Below, piece by piece: positions 53,394 to 62,557 of a stretch of DNA of 64,000 nucleotides. Within the stretch, counting starts at the first letter, position 1, and each line of letters begins with the position of its first letter. This DNA is from Bacteroidota bacterium. GTDB lineage: Bacteria; Bacteroidota; Rhodothermia; JANXDC01. The notes below the pieces were generated by a model. The model was not told the DNA's origin. It worked only from the letters and a program-made list of their open reading frames with translations, and did not search any database. Location: contig AP024675.1 in the NCBI GenBank assembly GCA_025998875.1, forward strand, positions 755,589 through 819,588. The letters run 5' to 3'. A program made the position numbers and the translations under genes.

Positions 53394-54678
53394 CAACGAC
53401 CTCCGATCGGGCGGAACGGGGCTGGGGCTGAGGGGCGGATTCCTCACAGTTCGGACGTTCAAAGAGCGCCACCAGCAAGGCCACGCGCTCCAGCAGATCC
53501 TCTGGATAGCGATCCAGGAGATCCTTCACCCGCACAAGCGGGATACTGAGTAGCTTCTGCAGCAGACTGCGCGTAAGGCGATCGAGCGCTTCCTGCGCCT
53601 CTGGAGGGAACTGATCCCGATAGCGCTCCAGATGCTGTATCCGAAGCGCCTCGAAGGTGCGCACGAGCACCTCCAGGAACGGCTCAAGCACCCGCCGCTG
53701 ACGCCACCACTCCGCAAACGCATCCACATGCTCCTGCACAATGCGCTCGGCCGAGGGCACCGCTTCCAGGCGAGCCCGATGGGCTCTATCGAGCACAGGG
53801 GCTAGATCATCCACATCGAGCAGATGGTAGCCGGACACCCGGGCGCAGGCCGGATCCACATTGCGGGGCACGGCCAGATCCAGTAGCCACACCGGCCCCG
53901 CAAGGGCGGGCAGATGCTCTGGGCGCAGAATCGGCTCCGGAGCCGCTGTGGCCACCAGCACGGCGTCCAATCCGGGTAGCATCCCGGACAAGGCCTCCAG
54001 CGGCCCGGCCTCGAGCCCGAACGCCTGGGCAAGCTCCCGGGCCCGCGGCAGGGTCCGGTTGAGCACCACCGGGCGCGCCCCTCGATCAAGCAACGCCCCC
54101 AGAGCGGCGCGAGCCATGCGCCCTGCCCCCACCACGGCCACCGAGGCCTCTTGGAGCGGACGAGTAAGCGAACGCTCCAGATGCTCTACCGCCACGGCGG
54201 CAACGGAGGTAGAACCACGATAGAGGTTTGTCTCCCCCCGAACGCGCTTGCCGGCCCGAAAAGCCTCGTGAAAAAGCCGATGCAGCACCGTACCTACCGC
54301 CTCAGCCGCTACCGCCTCGCGATAGGCCTCCTTGAGCTGGGCCAAGATCTGCTCATCGGCCAAGACCTGCGAGTCCAGCCCGGCTGCCACACGAAACAGG
54401 TGCCGGGCCACATCCAGACCCGAGAGCTCAAACGCATACCCCTCCGGCCAGGGCGCCCCGGCCAGCTCGCTCAGACGAGCAAGGAGCCCCTGCTTGGTGG
54501 CCTCCGTGCCCCAGAGGTAAAGCTCGACCCGATTGCACGTGCTCAGTAGCACGGCCTCGGTCCTCCCATCCAGGATAGCCGCATAAAAGCGGGCGCGCCC
54601 CTGGACAGGAAGGGCGAAGGTCTCGCGCACCTCTACAGGAGCACGCCGGTGATGCAGCCCGAGTAAAAACAGCTCCAT
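53386..54678 (-). CDS. hemA: Glutamyl-tRNA reductase
   Basis: HemA reduces glutamyl-tRNA to glutamate-1-semialdehyde, the committed step of haem synthesis by the C5 route. This 430-residue protein has LGLHHRRAPVEVRE, the catalytic Cys in LLSTCNRVELYLWG, VVGAGRMARAALGALLDRGA and a C-terminal dimerisation helix. It heads the seven-gene haem operon. gltX, which supplies glutamyl-tRNA, lies 1.5 kb away on the other strand. Confidence 0.96.
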   Translation of the reverse strand: MELFLLGLHHRRAPVEVRETFALPVQGRARFYAAILDGRTEAVLLSTCNRVELYLWGTEATKQGLLARLSELAGAPWPEGYAFELSGLDVARHLFRVAAGLDSQVLADEQILAQLKEAYREAVAAEAVGTVLHRLFHEAFRAGKRVRGETNLYRGSTSVAAVAVEHLERSLTRPLQEASVAVVGAGRMARAALGALLDRGARPVVLNRTLPRARELAQAFGLEAGPLEALSGMLPGLDAVLVATAAPEPILRPEHLPALAGPVWLLDLAVPRNVDPACARVSGYHLLDVDDLAPVLDRAHRARLEAVPSAERIVQEHVDAFAEWWRQRRVLEPFLEVLVRTFEALRIQHLERYRDQFPPEAQEALDRLTRSLLQKLLSIPLVRVKDLLDRYPEDLLERVALLVALFERPNCEESAPQPQPRSARSEVVDG

Positions 54679-54713
54679 ATCGCACCCGTACGAGAAGCCT
54701 GGAGCTCAAAGAA

Positions 54714-54721
54714 CAAATCTA
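54714..54721 (-). promoter_or_regulatory. -7 element upstream of the haem operon
   Basis: On the minus strand TAGATTTG is a perfect TAnnTTTG box 35 bases before the hemA ATG. A TTG at the exact -33 spacing is not present (a TTC/TTTG region lies a few bases closer), so the match is partial. Confidence 0.42.
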
Positions 54722-54777
54722 GCCCGGCAAGAGGGTGCAAAGAATGAAGATCTCTTGAATTCGGCGATCGGCAGCAC

Positions 54778-54808
54778 TTGATTTTAGATTTTTAAAAAAA
54801 TAATTTAG
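54778..54808 (+). promoter_or_regulatory. Promoter of mntH
   Basis: TTGATT (54778-54783), a 17-base spacer and TAATTTAG (54801-54808) lie in an AT-rich island unlike the rest of the window. The start codon of mntH is 28 bases further on. I could not identify a clear MntR or Fur box, although the AT-rich stretch would suit one. Confidence 0.55.
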
Positions 54809-54835
54809 GTTCATTGAAAATCTGGGAGATCCCGT

Positions 54836-56095
54836 ATGTCCGTCCTTGCTCCGGAGAACGTCACGCTGCGGAAAGGAAGGCGATGGGCGTACTATTTCGG
54901 TCCGGCCTTCCTGGTCAGCGTCGGATACATGGATCCGGGCAACTGGGCCACGGATATCGAGGCCGGCAGTCGTTTTGGCTACAGCCTCCTGTGGGTGATT
55001 ACCCTCTCCAGCGCGATGGCCATCTTTCTGCAGATTCTGGCGGCCAAACTGGGACTGGCCACCGGGAAGGACCTGGCCACCCTGTGCCGGGAACAGTACC
55101 GTAGTCCTTGGCGGGAGATCCTCTTCATCACGGCCGCGCTGGCTATGATGGCTACGGATCTGGCCGAATTCATGGGCGTTGCGCTGGCGCTCAACCTGCT
55201 CTTTGGTATCCCGCTGGGCTGGGCGGCGGTGATCACGTTCCTGGATGTGCTTCTCATCCTGTATCTGGAGCGCTTCGGATTCCGGCTCCTGGAGCTGGTG
55301 ATCGTTGGTTTTGTGGCCTCCATCGGGATGGCCTATGTGGTGGAGCTCTTCTGGGCCCGACCGGACTGGGGTGAGGTCGTTCGGCATGCTTTCTGGCCCG
55401 ATGCAAGATTGTGGGAGGCCGGTGCTCTGTTTGTAGCCGTGGGCATCCTGGGGGCTACCGTGATGCCCCACAACCTGTACCTGCACTCGGCCCAGGTACT
55501 GCATCGGCTGGGGAACGGAGAACCACGGGAGCATTTGTACCGGATCAGCATATGGGACACGATTCTGGCCCTCAATGCGGCCTGGCTGGTCAACGCCAGC
55601 ATTCTCATCGTCTCTTCGGCCGTCTTTTACGAAAACGGCCTGCTCATCACGGATATCGACCAAGCCTATCGAACCCTGGAACCCCTGCTCGGCAGGGCAG
55701 CTGCCCTGACGTTCGCCCTTGCGCTCCTGGCCAGCGGCATCTCCAGCTCCACCACGGCCACTCTGGCCGGACAGTACGTGTTTCAGGGTTTTCTGGGGCT
55801 ACCGCGCCTCTCCCCGGCGCGGATTCGGTTGCTCATGCGCACGGCCACCATGCTCCCGGCGCTGATCGCCATCTGGCTGCATGCCCGACCTATGGGGCTG
55901 CTGGTATTAAGCCAGGTGATCCTCTCCTTTCAGCTCCCCTTCGCCGTAATCCCGCTGGTACGCCTGACCTCCCGTGCCGACCTCATGGGGCCGTTCGTCA
56001 ACAGGCGCTGGCAGCAGATGATAGGCTGGCTCATTGCCGTCCTGATCGTGACGCTAAATGGCCTGCTCTTGGTGCTGGGCGCTGTGGGCCACTGA
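54836..56095 (+). CDS. mntH: Nramp-family divalent metal transporter
   Basis: This 419-residue protein imports Mn2+ or Fe2+ with protons. It has about eleven helices and both metal-binding motifs: MDPGNWATD in helix 1 (DPGN at 33-36) and TVMPHNLYLHS in helix 6 near residue 210. It is divergent from the haem operon, which needs iron. The gene is single; gltX follows on the same strand with its own partial promoter. Confidence 0.95.
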   Translation: MSVLAPENVTLRKGRRWAYYFGPAFLVSVGYMDPGNWATDIEAGSRFGYSLLWVITLSSAMAIFLQILAAKLGLATGKDLATLCREQYRSPWREILFITAALAMMATDLAEFMGVALALNLLFGIPLGWAAVITFLDVLLILYLERFGFRLLELVIVGFVASIGMAYVVELFWARPDWGEVVRHAFWPDARLWEAGALFVAVGILGATVMPHNLYLHSAQVLHRLGNGEPREHLYRISIWDTILALNAAWLVNASILIVSSAVFYENGLLITDIDQAYRTLEPLLGRAAALTFALALLASGISSSTTATLAGQYVFQGFLGLPRLSPARIRLLMRTATMLPALIAIWLHARPMGLLVLSQVILSFQLPFAVIPLVRLTSRADLMGPFVNRRWQQMIGWLIAVLIVTLNGLLLVLGAVGH

Positions 56096-56113
56096 GTTTG
56101 GGGGCAACCGCCG

Positions 56114-56121
56114 TATCTTTA
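56114..56121 (+). promoter_or_regulatory. -7-like element (TATCTTTA) upstream of gltX
   Basis: TATCTTTA differs by one base from the TATCTTTG boxes of rpmB and tRNA-Ser and lies 31 bases before the gltX ATG. No -33 TTG is at the usual distance. Confidence 0.33.
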
Positions 56122-56152
56122 CGGGGAAAACCCGGCAAAGGAACAGAAGCCC

Positions 56153-57667
56153 ATGTCCGTACGCGTCCGCTTTGCTCCCAGCCCCACCGGTCTGCTACAC
56201 ATTGGCGGCCTTCGCACGGCGCTGTACAATTACCTTTTCGCCCGCCATCACGGGGGACAGTTCATCCTGCGCATCGAGGATACGGACCAGAGCCGTTACG
56301 TCGAGGGGGCTGAGGAGGACATCATCCGCTCCCTGCGATGGGCGGGTCTGCTCTACGATGAGGGACCCGATGTCGGCGGCCCCTATGGACCGTATCGGCA
56401 GTCGGAGCGCTCCGAGCTCTACCGTCGGCATGCCCATGAGCTGGTCCAGAAGGGTTATGCCTATTACGCTTTCGATACCCCCGAGGAGCTGGAGGCCATG
56501 CGCGAGCGCCTTCAGCGAGCGGGGAACCCCTCGCCGAAATACAATGCCATCACCCGGCTTTCCATGAAAAACTCCCTCACCCTGCCCGAAGAAGAGGTGC
56601 GCCGCCGTCTGGAGGCGGGGGAAGCGTACGTAATCCGGCTCAAGGTGCCCCGGGGAGAGGTGATCCGCTTCTATGACGAGATCCGCGGTTGGGTCGCCTT
56701 CGAAAGCGAAGAGCTCGACGATCAGGTGCTGCTCAAATCCGACGGCCTCCCCACGTATCATCTGGCCAACGTGGTCGACGACCACTACATGCAGATCACG
56801 CATGTCATCCGGGGCGAAGAGTGGCTCTCCAGCACGCCCAAGCACATTCTCCTGTACCGCTACTTCGGCTGGGAGCCCCCGAAGATGGCTCACCTGCCCC
56901 TGATCCTCAATCCCCAAGGGGGGAAGCTCTCCAAACGAAGCGCGGCTGAGCTGGGGATCCCGGTCAACGTGCGGGACTACATCGAGGCCGGGTTTCTGCC
57001 CGAAGCCGTGGTGAATTTTCTCGCCTTCCTGGGCTGGAATCCGGGTGATGAGCGGGAGATCATGACGCTGCCGGAGCTGGCAGAAGCCTTCAGCCTGGAT
57101 CGGGTGGTCAAATCCGGGGCCGTGTTCAACTTCGATAAGCTGAAGTGGTACAACCAGCAGTACATCCGCCGCAAACCAGACGCGGAACTTGTCGAGGCCG
57201 TTCGCCGGGAACTGATAGCCCGTCAGATGCCCGTTCCCGATGAGGCCTACCTTTTCGGGGTTGTGCGGCTGATGAAGGAGCGCGTGGAATTTATCCACGA
57301 ATTTGTAACCTTCAGCCGCTACTTCTTCGAGGACCCCACCGAATACGCTCCCGAGGGGATCGAGAAGCACTGGAAGGAGGACACACCGGCGCTTCTGGAG
57401 GCCTACAGGAAACGGCTGGAGGCGATAGCGGAGACGGAATTCACCGCCGAACGGGTGGAGGCGGAACTCCGCGCGTTGGCGGCCGAGCGCGGCGTTTCGG
57501 CCGCCCGCCTGATCCATCCCACCCGGCTCGCCCTTACAGGGATGACCTTTGGTCCGGGCCTGTTCGAGCTCATGGCCGTCCTGGGTCGGGAACGCTGCCT
57601 CCGTCGGCTCCATCGCGCCCTGGAGCTGATCCCCGCCTCCTGGCAGGTTCCACCTACTCCAGAGTAA
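56153..57667 (+). CDS. gltX: Glutamyl-tRNA synthetase
   Basis: GltX charges tRNA-Glu for translation and for haem synthesis. This 504-residue class I synthetase has the HIGH motif in FAPSPTGLLHIGGLRTAL and the KMSKS-type motif GGKLSKRSAAELG, followed by the anticodon-binding helical domain. Its end overlaps the convergent ComEA-like stop by 14 bases. Confidence 0.97.
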   Translation: MSVRVRFAPSPTGLLHIGGLRTALYNYLFARHHGGQFILRIEDTDQSRYVEGAEEDIIRSLRWAGLLYDEGPDVGGPYGPYRQSERSELYRRHAHELVQKGYAYYAFDTPEELEAMRERLQRAGNPSPKYNAITRLSMKNSLTLPEEEVRRRLEAGEAYVIRLKVPRGEVIRFYDEIRGWVAFESEELDDQVLLKSDGLPTYHLANVVDDHYMQITHVIRGEEWLSSTPKHILLYRYFGWEPPKMAHLPLILNPQGGKLSKRSAAELGIPVNVRDYIEAGFLPEAVVNFLAFLGWNPGDEREIMTLPELAEAFSLDRVVKSGAVFNFDKLKWYNQQYIRRKPDAELVEAVRRELIARQMPVPDEAYLFGVVRLMKERVEFIHEFVTFSRYFFEDPTEYAPEGIEKHWKEDTPALLEAYRKRLEAIAETEFTAERVEAELRALAAERGVSAARLIHPTRLALTGMTFGPGLFELMAVLGRERCLRRLHRALELIPASWQVPPTPE

Positions 57668-58118
57668 TGCGATCCCGAATCTGAGCCAGCTTCTTGGGCC
57701 CGATACCCCGGATGCGCAGCAGATCCTCCGGATGTCGAAAGGGGCCGTGCTGTTCTCGATAGGCGACGATGGCCCGCGCCAACTTGGGCCCTATACCGGG
57801 CAGCTGCTCCAGTTGGGCCGCCGTGGCCCGGTTGATGGGGATCAGACGCAGGGGTGCCGAACCCCGCCCCGCCGAAGAGCGGAAGCGGAGGCCATCCCGC
57901 ACGGTATCCGGAAATTGAGCGGCGGTCTCGACCACGGCGCGCCATCGGGCCTGGAACAGGCTATCGGATGCCACCAGCGCCGCGGCCAACTCCGGATCCG
58001 GACGCCGCAGCCACCTTATCCCCTCTACGGCCAGCGCGGCGACACACACCAGACAGAGCGCCAGGGCATCGCCGGGGCGCAGAGCAAGAAACCGACACAG
58101 GGCCTCCCAGCGCTTCAT
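57654..58118 (-). CDS. ComEA-like helix-hairpin-helix protein
   Basis: This 154-residue protein has one N-terminal membrane helix (about residues 17-34) and a C-terminal double helix-hairpin-helix: INRATAAQLEQLPGIGPKLA and LLRIRGIGPKKLAQI. This is the layout of the DNA receptor ComEA in natural transformation. Other competence genes are not nearby, so another DNA-binding role is possible. Confidence 0.88.
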   Translation of the reverse strand: MKRWEALCRFLALRPGDALALCLVCVAALAVEGIRWLRRPDPELAAALVASDSLFQARWRAVVETAAQFPDTVRDGLRFRSSAGRGSAPLRLIPINRATAAQLEQLPGIGPKLARAIVAYREQHGPFRHPEDLLRIRGIGPKKLAQIRDRITLE

Positions 58119-58259
58119 CGCTTCGCTTTGCGATCAGGACGCCTCCCACAACGGCACCGCAACATTCCTCTGGCCGGCCAGGTGCGGGGAAGCCAAGGCG
58201 GCGTGCCGCTTTGTGGGCTTGAGGCCAGGAGCGTACTTTTACGCCGGAGGATGTGCCCG

Positions 58260-59456
58260 ATGACCATCGGCCTCATTGGAGGGGGCATTGTAGGCCTGGC
58301 TACCGCATACCGGATTCAGGAGCGGTTCCCCGGGCTGCGCCTGCTCATCTTCGAAAAAGAACCCGTGCTAGCGGCGCATCAGTCCGGACGCAATTCCGGC
58401 GTTCTGCACTCCGGAATCTATTATCGGCCCGGCTCTCTGAAGGCCCGGACCTGCCGGGCGGGCAAAAAGGCCCTGGAGGCGTTCTGTGAATCCGAGGGGA
58501 TTCCTTTCGAACGCTGCGGCAAGGTCATTGTAGCCGTAAAGCGGGCCGAACTGCCCTGGCTGGAGGAACTGGAACGTCGTGCAGAGGCCAACGGGGTTCA
58601 ATGCCGTCGAATCGGCCCGGAGGCGTTGAGAGCGCTCGAGCCCCATGCACGAGGAATCGCCGCCCTGCACGTACCGGAGACGGGCATTGTGGACTTCCGG
58701 GCCGTCTGCGAGCGCCTGGCCCAGCGGCTGCAGGAACGCGGGGCGATGCTCTACCTGAACAGCCCCGTACAGGGGGCACAACGACGAGGCCGGCGCTGGA
58801 TTGTGACAACCCCGGCGGGTGAGGCCGAGGTAGACGTCCTGCTTCTCTGCGCTGGCCTGCAGGGAGATAGATTGTTCAGGCGTCTGGGATATCGCCCCCG
58901 CGTGCGCATCATCCCCTTCCGGGGGGAATTCTACCGGCTCCGGCCCGAGGCCAGAGGCCTGTGCCGGAACTTGATCTATCCTGTGCCCGACCCCCGGTTC
59001 CCGTTCGCCGGCGTGCACCTGACGCGTAAGCTTTCCGGAGAGGTTACCTGCGGCCCCAACGCCGTACTGGCCCTGGCGCGCGAGGGATACCGGTGGGGCC
59101 AGATACGATGGGATGAGATAGCCGATTACGTGAGCTATTCGGGCTTCTGGCGGCTGGTTGCACGCTATTGGCGCGTGGGACTGGAGGAGATCTGGCGCTC
59201 CTGGAGCCGGAAGGCCTTCTGTCGGGCCGTGCAGCGCCTGGTGCCGGAAGTGGGCCCCGAAGACCTGTTACCCGCCCCTTCAGGGGTGCGTGCGCAGGCG
59301 GTGGATCCGCAGGGCAGGCTTGTGGACGATTTCCTGCTGGAAATCCACGATCGGCTACTGTTTTTGGCCAACGCCCCCAGTCCGGCCGCCACCGCTTCGC
59401 TGGGCATCGGCTCCTGGGTGGCCGATCGGCTGGCTGAGACCGGATGGCTATCCTGA
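58260..59456 (+). CDS. lhgO: FAD-dependent oxidoreductase, L-2-hydroxyglutarate oxidase (LhgO) type
   Basis: LhgO oxidises L-2-hydroxyglutarate to 2-oxoglutarate and passes electrons to the membrane quinone pool. This 398-residue protein has IGLIGGGIVGLATAYRIQER, then the family signature SGRNSGVLHSGIYYRPGSLK, FRGEFYRLRPEARGL and NLIYPVPDPRFPFAGVHLT. I chose the ATG at 58260, nine bases after GGAGG, rather than 58251. Its stop overlaps the convergent AraC-type gene by nine bases. The 2-oxoglutarate link to hydroxyproline breakdown nearby may be meaningful. Confidence 0.88.
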   Translation: MTIGLIGGGIVGLATAYRIQERFPGLRLLIFEKEPVLAAHQSGRNSGVLHSGIYYRPGSLKARTCRAGKKALEAFCESEGIPFERCGKVIVAVKRAELPWLEELERRAEANGVQCRRIGPEALRALEPHARGIAALHVPETGIVDFRAVCERLAQRLQERGAMLYLNSPVQGAQRRGRRWIVTTPAGEAEVDVLLLCAGLQGDRLFRRLGYRPRVRIIPFRGEFYRLRPEARGLCRNLIYPVPDPRFPFAGVHLTRKLSGEVTCGPNAVLALAREGYRWGQIRWDEIADYVSYSGFWRLVARYWRVGLEEIWRSWSRKAFCRAVQRLVPEVGPEDLLPAPSGVRAQAVDPQGRLVDDFLLEIHDRLLFLANAPSPAATASLGIGSWVADRLAETGWLS

Positions 59457-60197
59457 GGCGGGGGGCGAAAGGCGTCGAAAGCGCTGCGGGCTCATACCCA
59501 CAATCCGCCGAAAACGACGGCTGAAGGCGCTCTGATCTCCGTATCCACAGGCCAACGCGATCTGAGCAATCGACCAGTCTGTTCGGCGCAAAAGCTCCAT
59601 GGCCCGTTCCATGCGGGCCTGTAAGAGCATCTGTCGGGGGCTGAGCCCGAACAGCGTCCGACAGGCGCGTTCCAGGCGTTCCGGACGCAACCCGACCTGA
59701 CGGGCCAGCTCCCCCACCTGCAGGGGTTCATCCAGCCGCTCCCGCATCCGCGCCAGCGCCTCGGCCACGGCGCGGTAGAGAAAAGCCCCGGGATCGGGCC
59801 GGGGCAGGTCACGCGAAAACCCGTAAAGCCCCACCACCCGTCCCGCGATGTCCCGAAGGGGGAATTTGTACGTCAGACACCATCCTTCCCGGCCGTTCGG
59901 GTAGCGATGAAGCTCCAGATGCCCCCGGATGGCCAGACCCGTTCGGAGTACGGCCTCATCCTGCTCCGTATACCGGGCGCCCCAGGGAGGGGGGAAGACC
60001 TCGCGCGCGGTCCGTCCAAGCAGAGCGGATTTGCCACCGGTTCCAACCCGCCGCAACAGGGTCTCGTTGACATATACGTAGCGGGCCTGTTCGTCTTTGA
60101 CGAAAAACACCACATCCGGAAGCACGTCAAATAACCGGAGCAGTTCTTCCCAGGACGGTCGGGGGAGCGGTTGTGCCGTTTCGGGTCTTTGCTTCAT
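59448..60197 (-). CDS. PAS-AraC-family transcriptional regulator
   Basis: This 249-residue regulator has an N-terminal PAS domain (about residues 20-130: VLPDVVFFVKDEQARYVYVN, GLYGFSRDL) and a C-terminal AraC/XylS DNA-binding domain with two helix-turn-helix units (LQVGELARQVGLRPERLERA and SIAQIALACGYGDQSAFSRR). It is divergent from the hydroxyproline operon across a 73-base gap, so it is the likely regulator. The PAS domain may bind the inducer or sense a cofactor; the ligand is unknown. Confidence 0.9.
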   Translation of the reverse strand: MKQRPETAQPLPRPSWEELLRLFDVLPDVVFFVKDEQARYVYVNETLLRRVGTGGKSALLGRTAREVFPPPWGARYTEQDEAVLRTGLAIRGHLELHRYPNGREGWCLTYKFPLRDIAGRVVGLYGFSRDLPRPDPGAFLYRAVAEALARMRERLDEPLQVGELARQVGLRPERLERACRTLFGLSPRQMLLQARMERAMELLRRTDWSIAQIALACGYGDQSAFSRRFRRIVGMSPQRFRRLSPPASG

Positions 60198-60229
60198 AGC
60201 AACCGGTCAAGCATCCATGGCTTACTGCC

Positions 60230-60240
60230 TGTAATTTACA
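60230..60240. promoter_or_regulatory. Perfect palindrome between the AraC-type gene and the hydroxyproline operon
   Basis: TGTAATTTACA is an 11-base perfect palindrome 31 bases before the epimerase ATG. It includes TAATTT, which could be the -7 element. It is a candidate operator, although AraC-type proteins more often bind direct repeats. Confidence 0.4.
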
Positions 60241-60270
60241 CTCGCTGGCTTTCCCGTGGAGAGCAGGTCA

Positions 60271-61218
60271 ATGGTCCATCGCCTGCGGGTGATCGATACA
60301 CACACGGCCGGCGAGCCCACGCGTATTGTGCTCGACGGTCTGCCCGAGCTCGGAACGGGCCCGGTGGCCGCCCGTCTGGAGCGGTTGCGCGAAGCCTACG
60401 ATCATTTCCGCAGAGCGGTCGTCAGCGAGCCGCGTGGTGCGGCGCACTGGGTGGCCGCCTGGGTGCTGGAGCCTGAGCAAAAGACCTCCGCGGCCGGGGT
60501 GATCTTCTCCAATAATGTGGGCTATCTAGGCATGTGCGGACACGGGCTTATCGGGCTTGTGACCGCGCTGGCCTGGCTGGGCCGTATCGGCCCGGGCCGT
60601 CACCGCTTTGAAACCCCCGTAGGCGGGGTAGAGGCCGAGCTACTTCCGGACGGACGCGTGCGCCTGCGCAACGTGCCCGCCTATCGCTACCGGGCTCGCG
60701 TTCCCCTCCAGGTACCCCCGTGGGGCACGGTCTATGGCGATATCGCCTGGGGGGGAAACTGGTTTTTCCTCATCGAAAACCCCCCGCTGCCTGTAAGGCG
60801 AGAATACCTCGAGGAGCTGACCGCCTTTGCCCACGGCGTGCGCCGGGCGCTGGAACTCGAAGGGCTTCGGGCCGCCAACGGGGCCATCATCGATCACGTG
60901 CAACTCTTGGACTCCTCTCCGGAGCCTGGAAGAGACGGCCGCAACTTCGTCCTCTGTCCTGGCGGGCAATACGATCGTTCCCCCTGCGGAACGGGCACAT
61001 CGGCCCTGCTGGCCTGCCTGTATGCCGATGGCCGGCTTCGACCCGGCCAGCTGTGGCGCCAGGAGGGCGTCTTCGGATCCGTCTTCGAGGGGGAAATTGA
61101 GACCACATCGGACCCGCAACGCGTCATCCCCATCATCACAGGGCGGGCGCACGTGATCGCCGAATCCGTGCTCGTTTTCGATGAAGAAGACCCCTTCTGC
61201 TGGGGCCTACAGCCATGA
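60271..61218 (+). CDS. 4-hydroxyproline 2-epimerase
   Basis: The enzyme turns trans-4-hydroxy-L-proline into cis-4-hydroxy-D-proline. This 315-residue protein is of the proline racemase fold: VIDTHTAGEPTRIVLDGLPE at the start, then the two catalytic cysteines, Cys89 in NNVGYLGMCGHG and Cys239 in RSPCGTGTSA. Having both cysteines argues for an epimerase and against the dehydratases, which replace one with Ser or Thr. A GGAGAG site seven bases before the ATG at 60271 decides the start. The next gene overlaps its stop. Confidence 0.93.
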   Translation: MVHRLRVIDTHTAGEPTRIVLDGLPELGTGPVAARLERLREAYDHFRRAVVSEPRGAAHWVAAWVLEPEQKTSAAGVIFSNNVGYLGMCGHGLIGLVTALAWLGRIGPGRHRFETPVGGVEAELLPDGRVRLRNVPAYRYRARVPLQVPPWGTVYGDIAWGGNWFFLIENPPLPVRREYLEELTAFAHGVRRALELEGLRAANGAIIDHVQLLDSSPEPGRDGRNFVLCPGGQYDRSPCGTGTSALLACLYADGRLRPGQLWRQEGVFGSVFEGEIETTSDPQRVIPIITGRAHVIAESVLVFDEEDPFCWGLQP

Positions 61219-62351
61219 CGGAGGTGCTCGTAATCGGAGCCGGCATCACGGGATCGGCCTGTGCCTGGAGGCTTGCCGAGGCGGGTTTTTCGGTAACCGT
61301 AGTCCATGAGGCCCCGATCGGGGGAGAGGCAACCGGCGCGGGTATGGGGCACCTCACCGTGCACGAGGGAGAAGCAGGCGTCTGGGAGCTCGCCCTGGCG
61401 GGACGCTCGCTCTGGGAGCGCTGGGCCGAGGAACTGGAGCCCGACATCGAATACCACCGCATCGGCACGTTATGGCTCATCCCCGATGAGCAGGCCTTTA
61501 TCCTTGCCCGACGCCTACAGGAACGCTTCCGGGATTGCGGATTTCGGACCGAGCTGCTCGATCCGGTAGAGCTGGGCCGGCGGGAACCTCATCTCCGTCC
61601 CTACTGGCTCGGGGCCTTGTACGTGCCGGACGATGCCACCGTCTATGCGCCCCGAGCCGCCTGGAGGCTGCTGGAACGCGCCCGCGCACGGAGAGCCCGG
61701 CTTATCCGGGCTCGTGTCGTCGCCCTCGAGCCTGACGGGGTTCGCCTGGCCGGGGGTGTATGCCTGAAGGCCGACTACACGGTGATCGCCGCCGGCGTGC
61801 AGGCGGTCGAGCTGCTCCCCGATCTTCCCGTACGTCCCCGACGAGGCCACCTGCTGGTAAGCGAACGCCGCCCCGGGCTTGTTCGACACGCCCTGGTGAG
61901 CATGAGCTATTCGGCCACGGTGGAATCCCGCCAGCAAGCTTCCTGGGCCTTTAACGTCCATCCGAGGCCCAACGGACAGCTCCTCATTGGCTCCTGCCGG
62001 GAATGGGACGTCTGGGATCGACGCCCCGATCCGAAATGGGGCGCGCAGCTGCTCCAGGAGGCCTGCCGATATATTCCCGAGCTGGCCACGACGAACGTGC
62101 TTCGCTCCTGGACCGGCCTGCGCGCGGCCTCCAGGGATGGCCGCCCCCTGATCGGTCCCCATCCGCAGGAGCCGTGCTGGATTGTGGCCACCGCCCAGGA
62201 AGGTCTGGGGATCACCATGGCACCCGCCGTTGCAGAGCTCGTGTGGGCCTACATCAGCGCCAAGGAGCCCCCCCTGGATCCGAGCCCGTATCGCCTGGAG
62301 GGACGGCTATGCCCGAATCCATCACAATCCGCATCAACGGCCGCCCTGTAG
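61215..62351 (+). CDS. D-amino-acid oxidase-type flavoprotein, likely D-hydroxyproline dehydrogenase subunit
   Basis: This 378-residue protein is a DAO-fold FAD enzyme: EVLVIGAGITGSACAWRLAE, the GGEATGAGMGHLTVHEGEAG flavin region, and the C-terminal LRSWTGLRAASRDGRPLIGP with VATAQEGLGITMAPAVAEL. In Pseudomonas a similar enzyme, helped by two iron-sulfur/FAD partners, oxidises cis-4-hydroxy-D-proline. It overlaps the epimerase by four bases and the ferredoxin-like gene by 43 bases, so the subunits are co-made. Confidence 0.88.
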   Translation: MTEVLVIGAGITGSACAWRLAEAGFSVTVVHEAPIGGEATGAGMGHLTVHEGEAGVWELALAGRSLWERWAEELEPDIEYHRIGTLWLIPDEQAFILARRLQERFRDCGFRTELLDPVELGRREPHLRPYWLGALYVPDDATVYAPRAAWRLLERARARRARLIRARVVALEPDGVRLAGGVCLKADYTVIAAGVQAVELLPDLPVRPRRGHLLVSERRPGLVRHALVSMSYSATVESRQQASWAFNVHPRPNGQLLIGSCREWDVWDRRPDPKWGAQLLQEACRYIPELATTNVLRSWTGLRAASRDGRPLIGPHPQEPCWIVATAQEGLGITMAPAVAELVWAYISAKEPPLDPSPYRLEGRLCPNPSQSASTAAL

Positions 62352-62557
62352 CCGTAGAGCCCGGCATCACGGTGGCCGCCGCGCTGGCGCGGCGGGGACA
62401 GCTCGCCTTTCGCCGATCCCCCTCGGGCCAGCCCCGTGGCCCCCTGTGCGGTATCGGCCTCTGCTTCGAATGCCTCGTGCGCATTAATGGGTTGCCGGAA
62501 CGCGCTTGTCGGGTTTACTGCACCCCGGAGCTGGAGATCCGCTTCGATGAGGTATGA
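62309..62557 (+). CDS. Small 2Fe-2S protein, hydroxyproline dehydrogenase subunit
   Basis: This 82-residue protein is a ferredoxin-like subunit (SITIRINGRPVAVEPGITVA) with a cysteine pattern for a [2Fe-2S] cluster: CGIGLCFECLVRI and a later RACRVYC. It corresponds to the small subunit found between the DAO-type and FAD/NAD-type subunits in such complexes. The ATG at 62309 follows GGAGGG and lies inside the end of the DAO gene. It overlaps the next gene by 11 bases. Confidence 0.88.
   Translation: MPESITIRINGRPVAVEPGITVAAALARRGQLAFRRSPSGQPRGPLCGIGLCFECLVRINGLPERACRVYCTPELEIRFDEV

Noticed and set aside
54781-54830. MntR, Fur or IdeR box upstream of mntH
   Set aside because: The region is AT-rich and contains TTTAGGTT-like sequence, but no convincing palindrome of the right length could be drawn.
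56195-57613. 472-codon minus-strand open frame opposite gltX
   Set aside because: It is wholly antisense to a full-length glutamyl-tRNA synthetase and has no recognisable domain.
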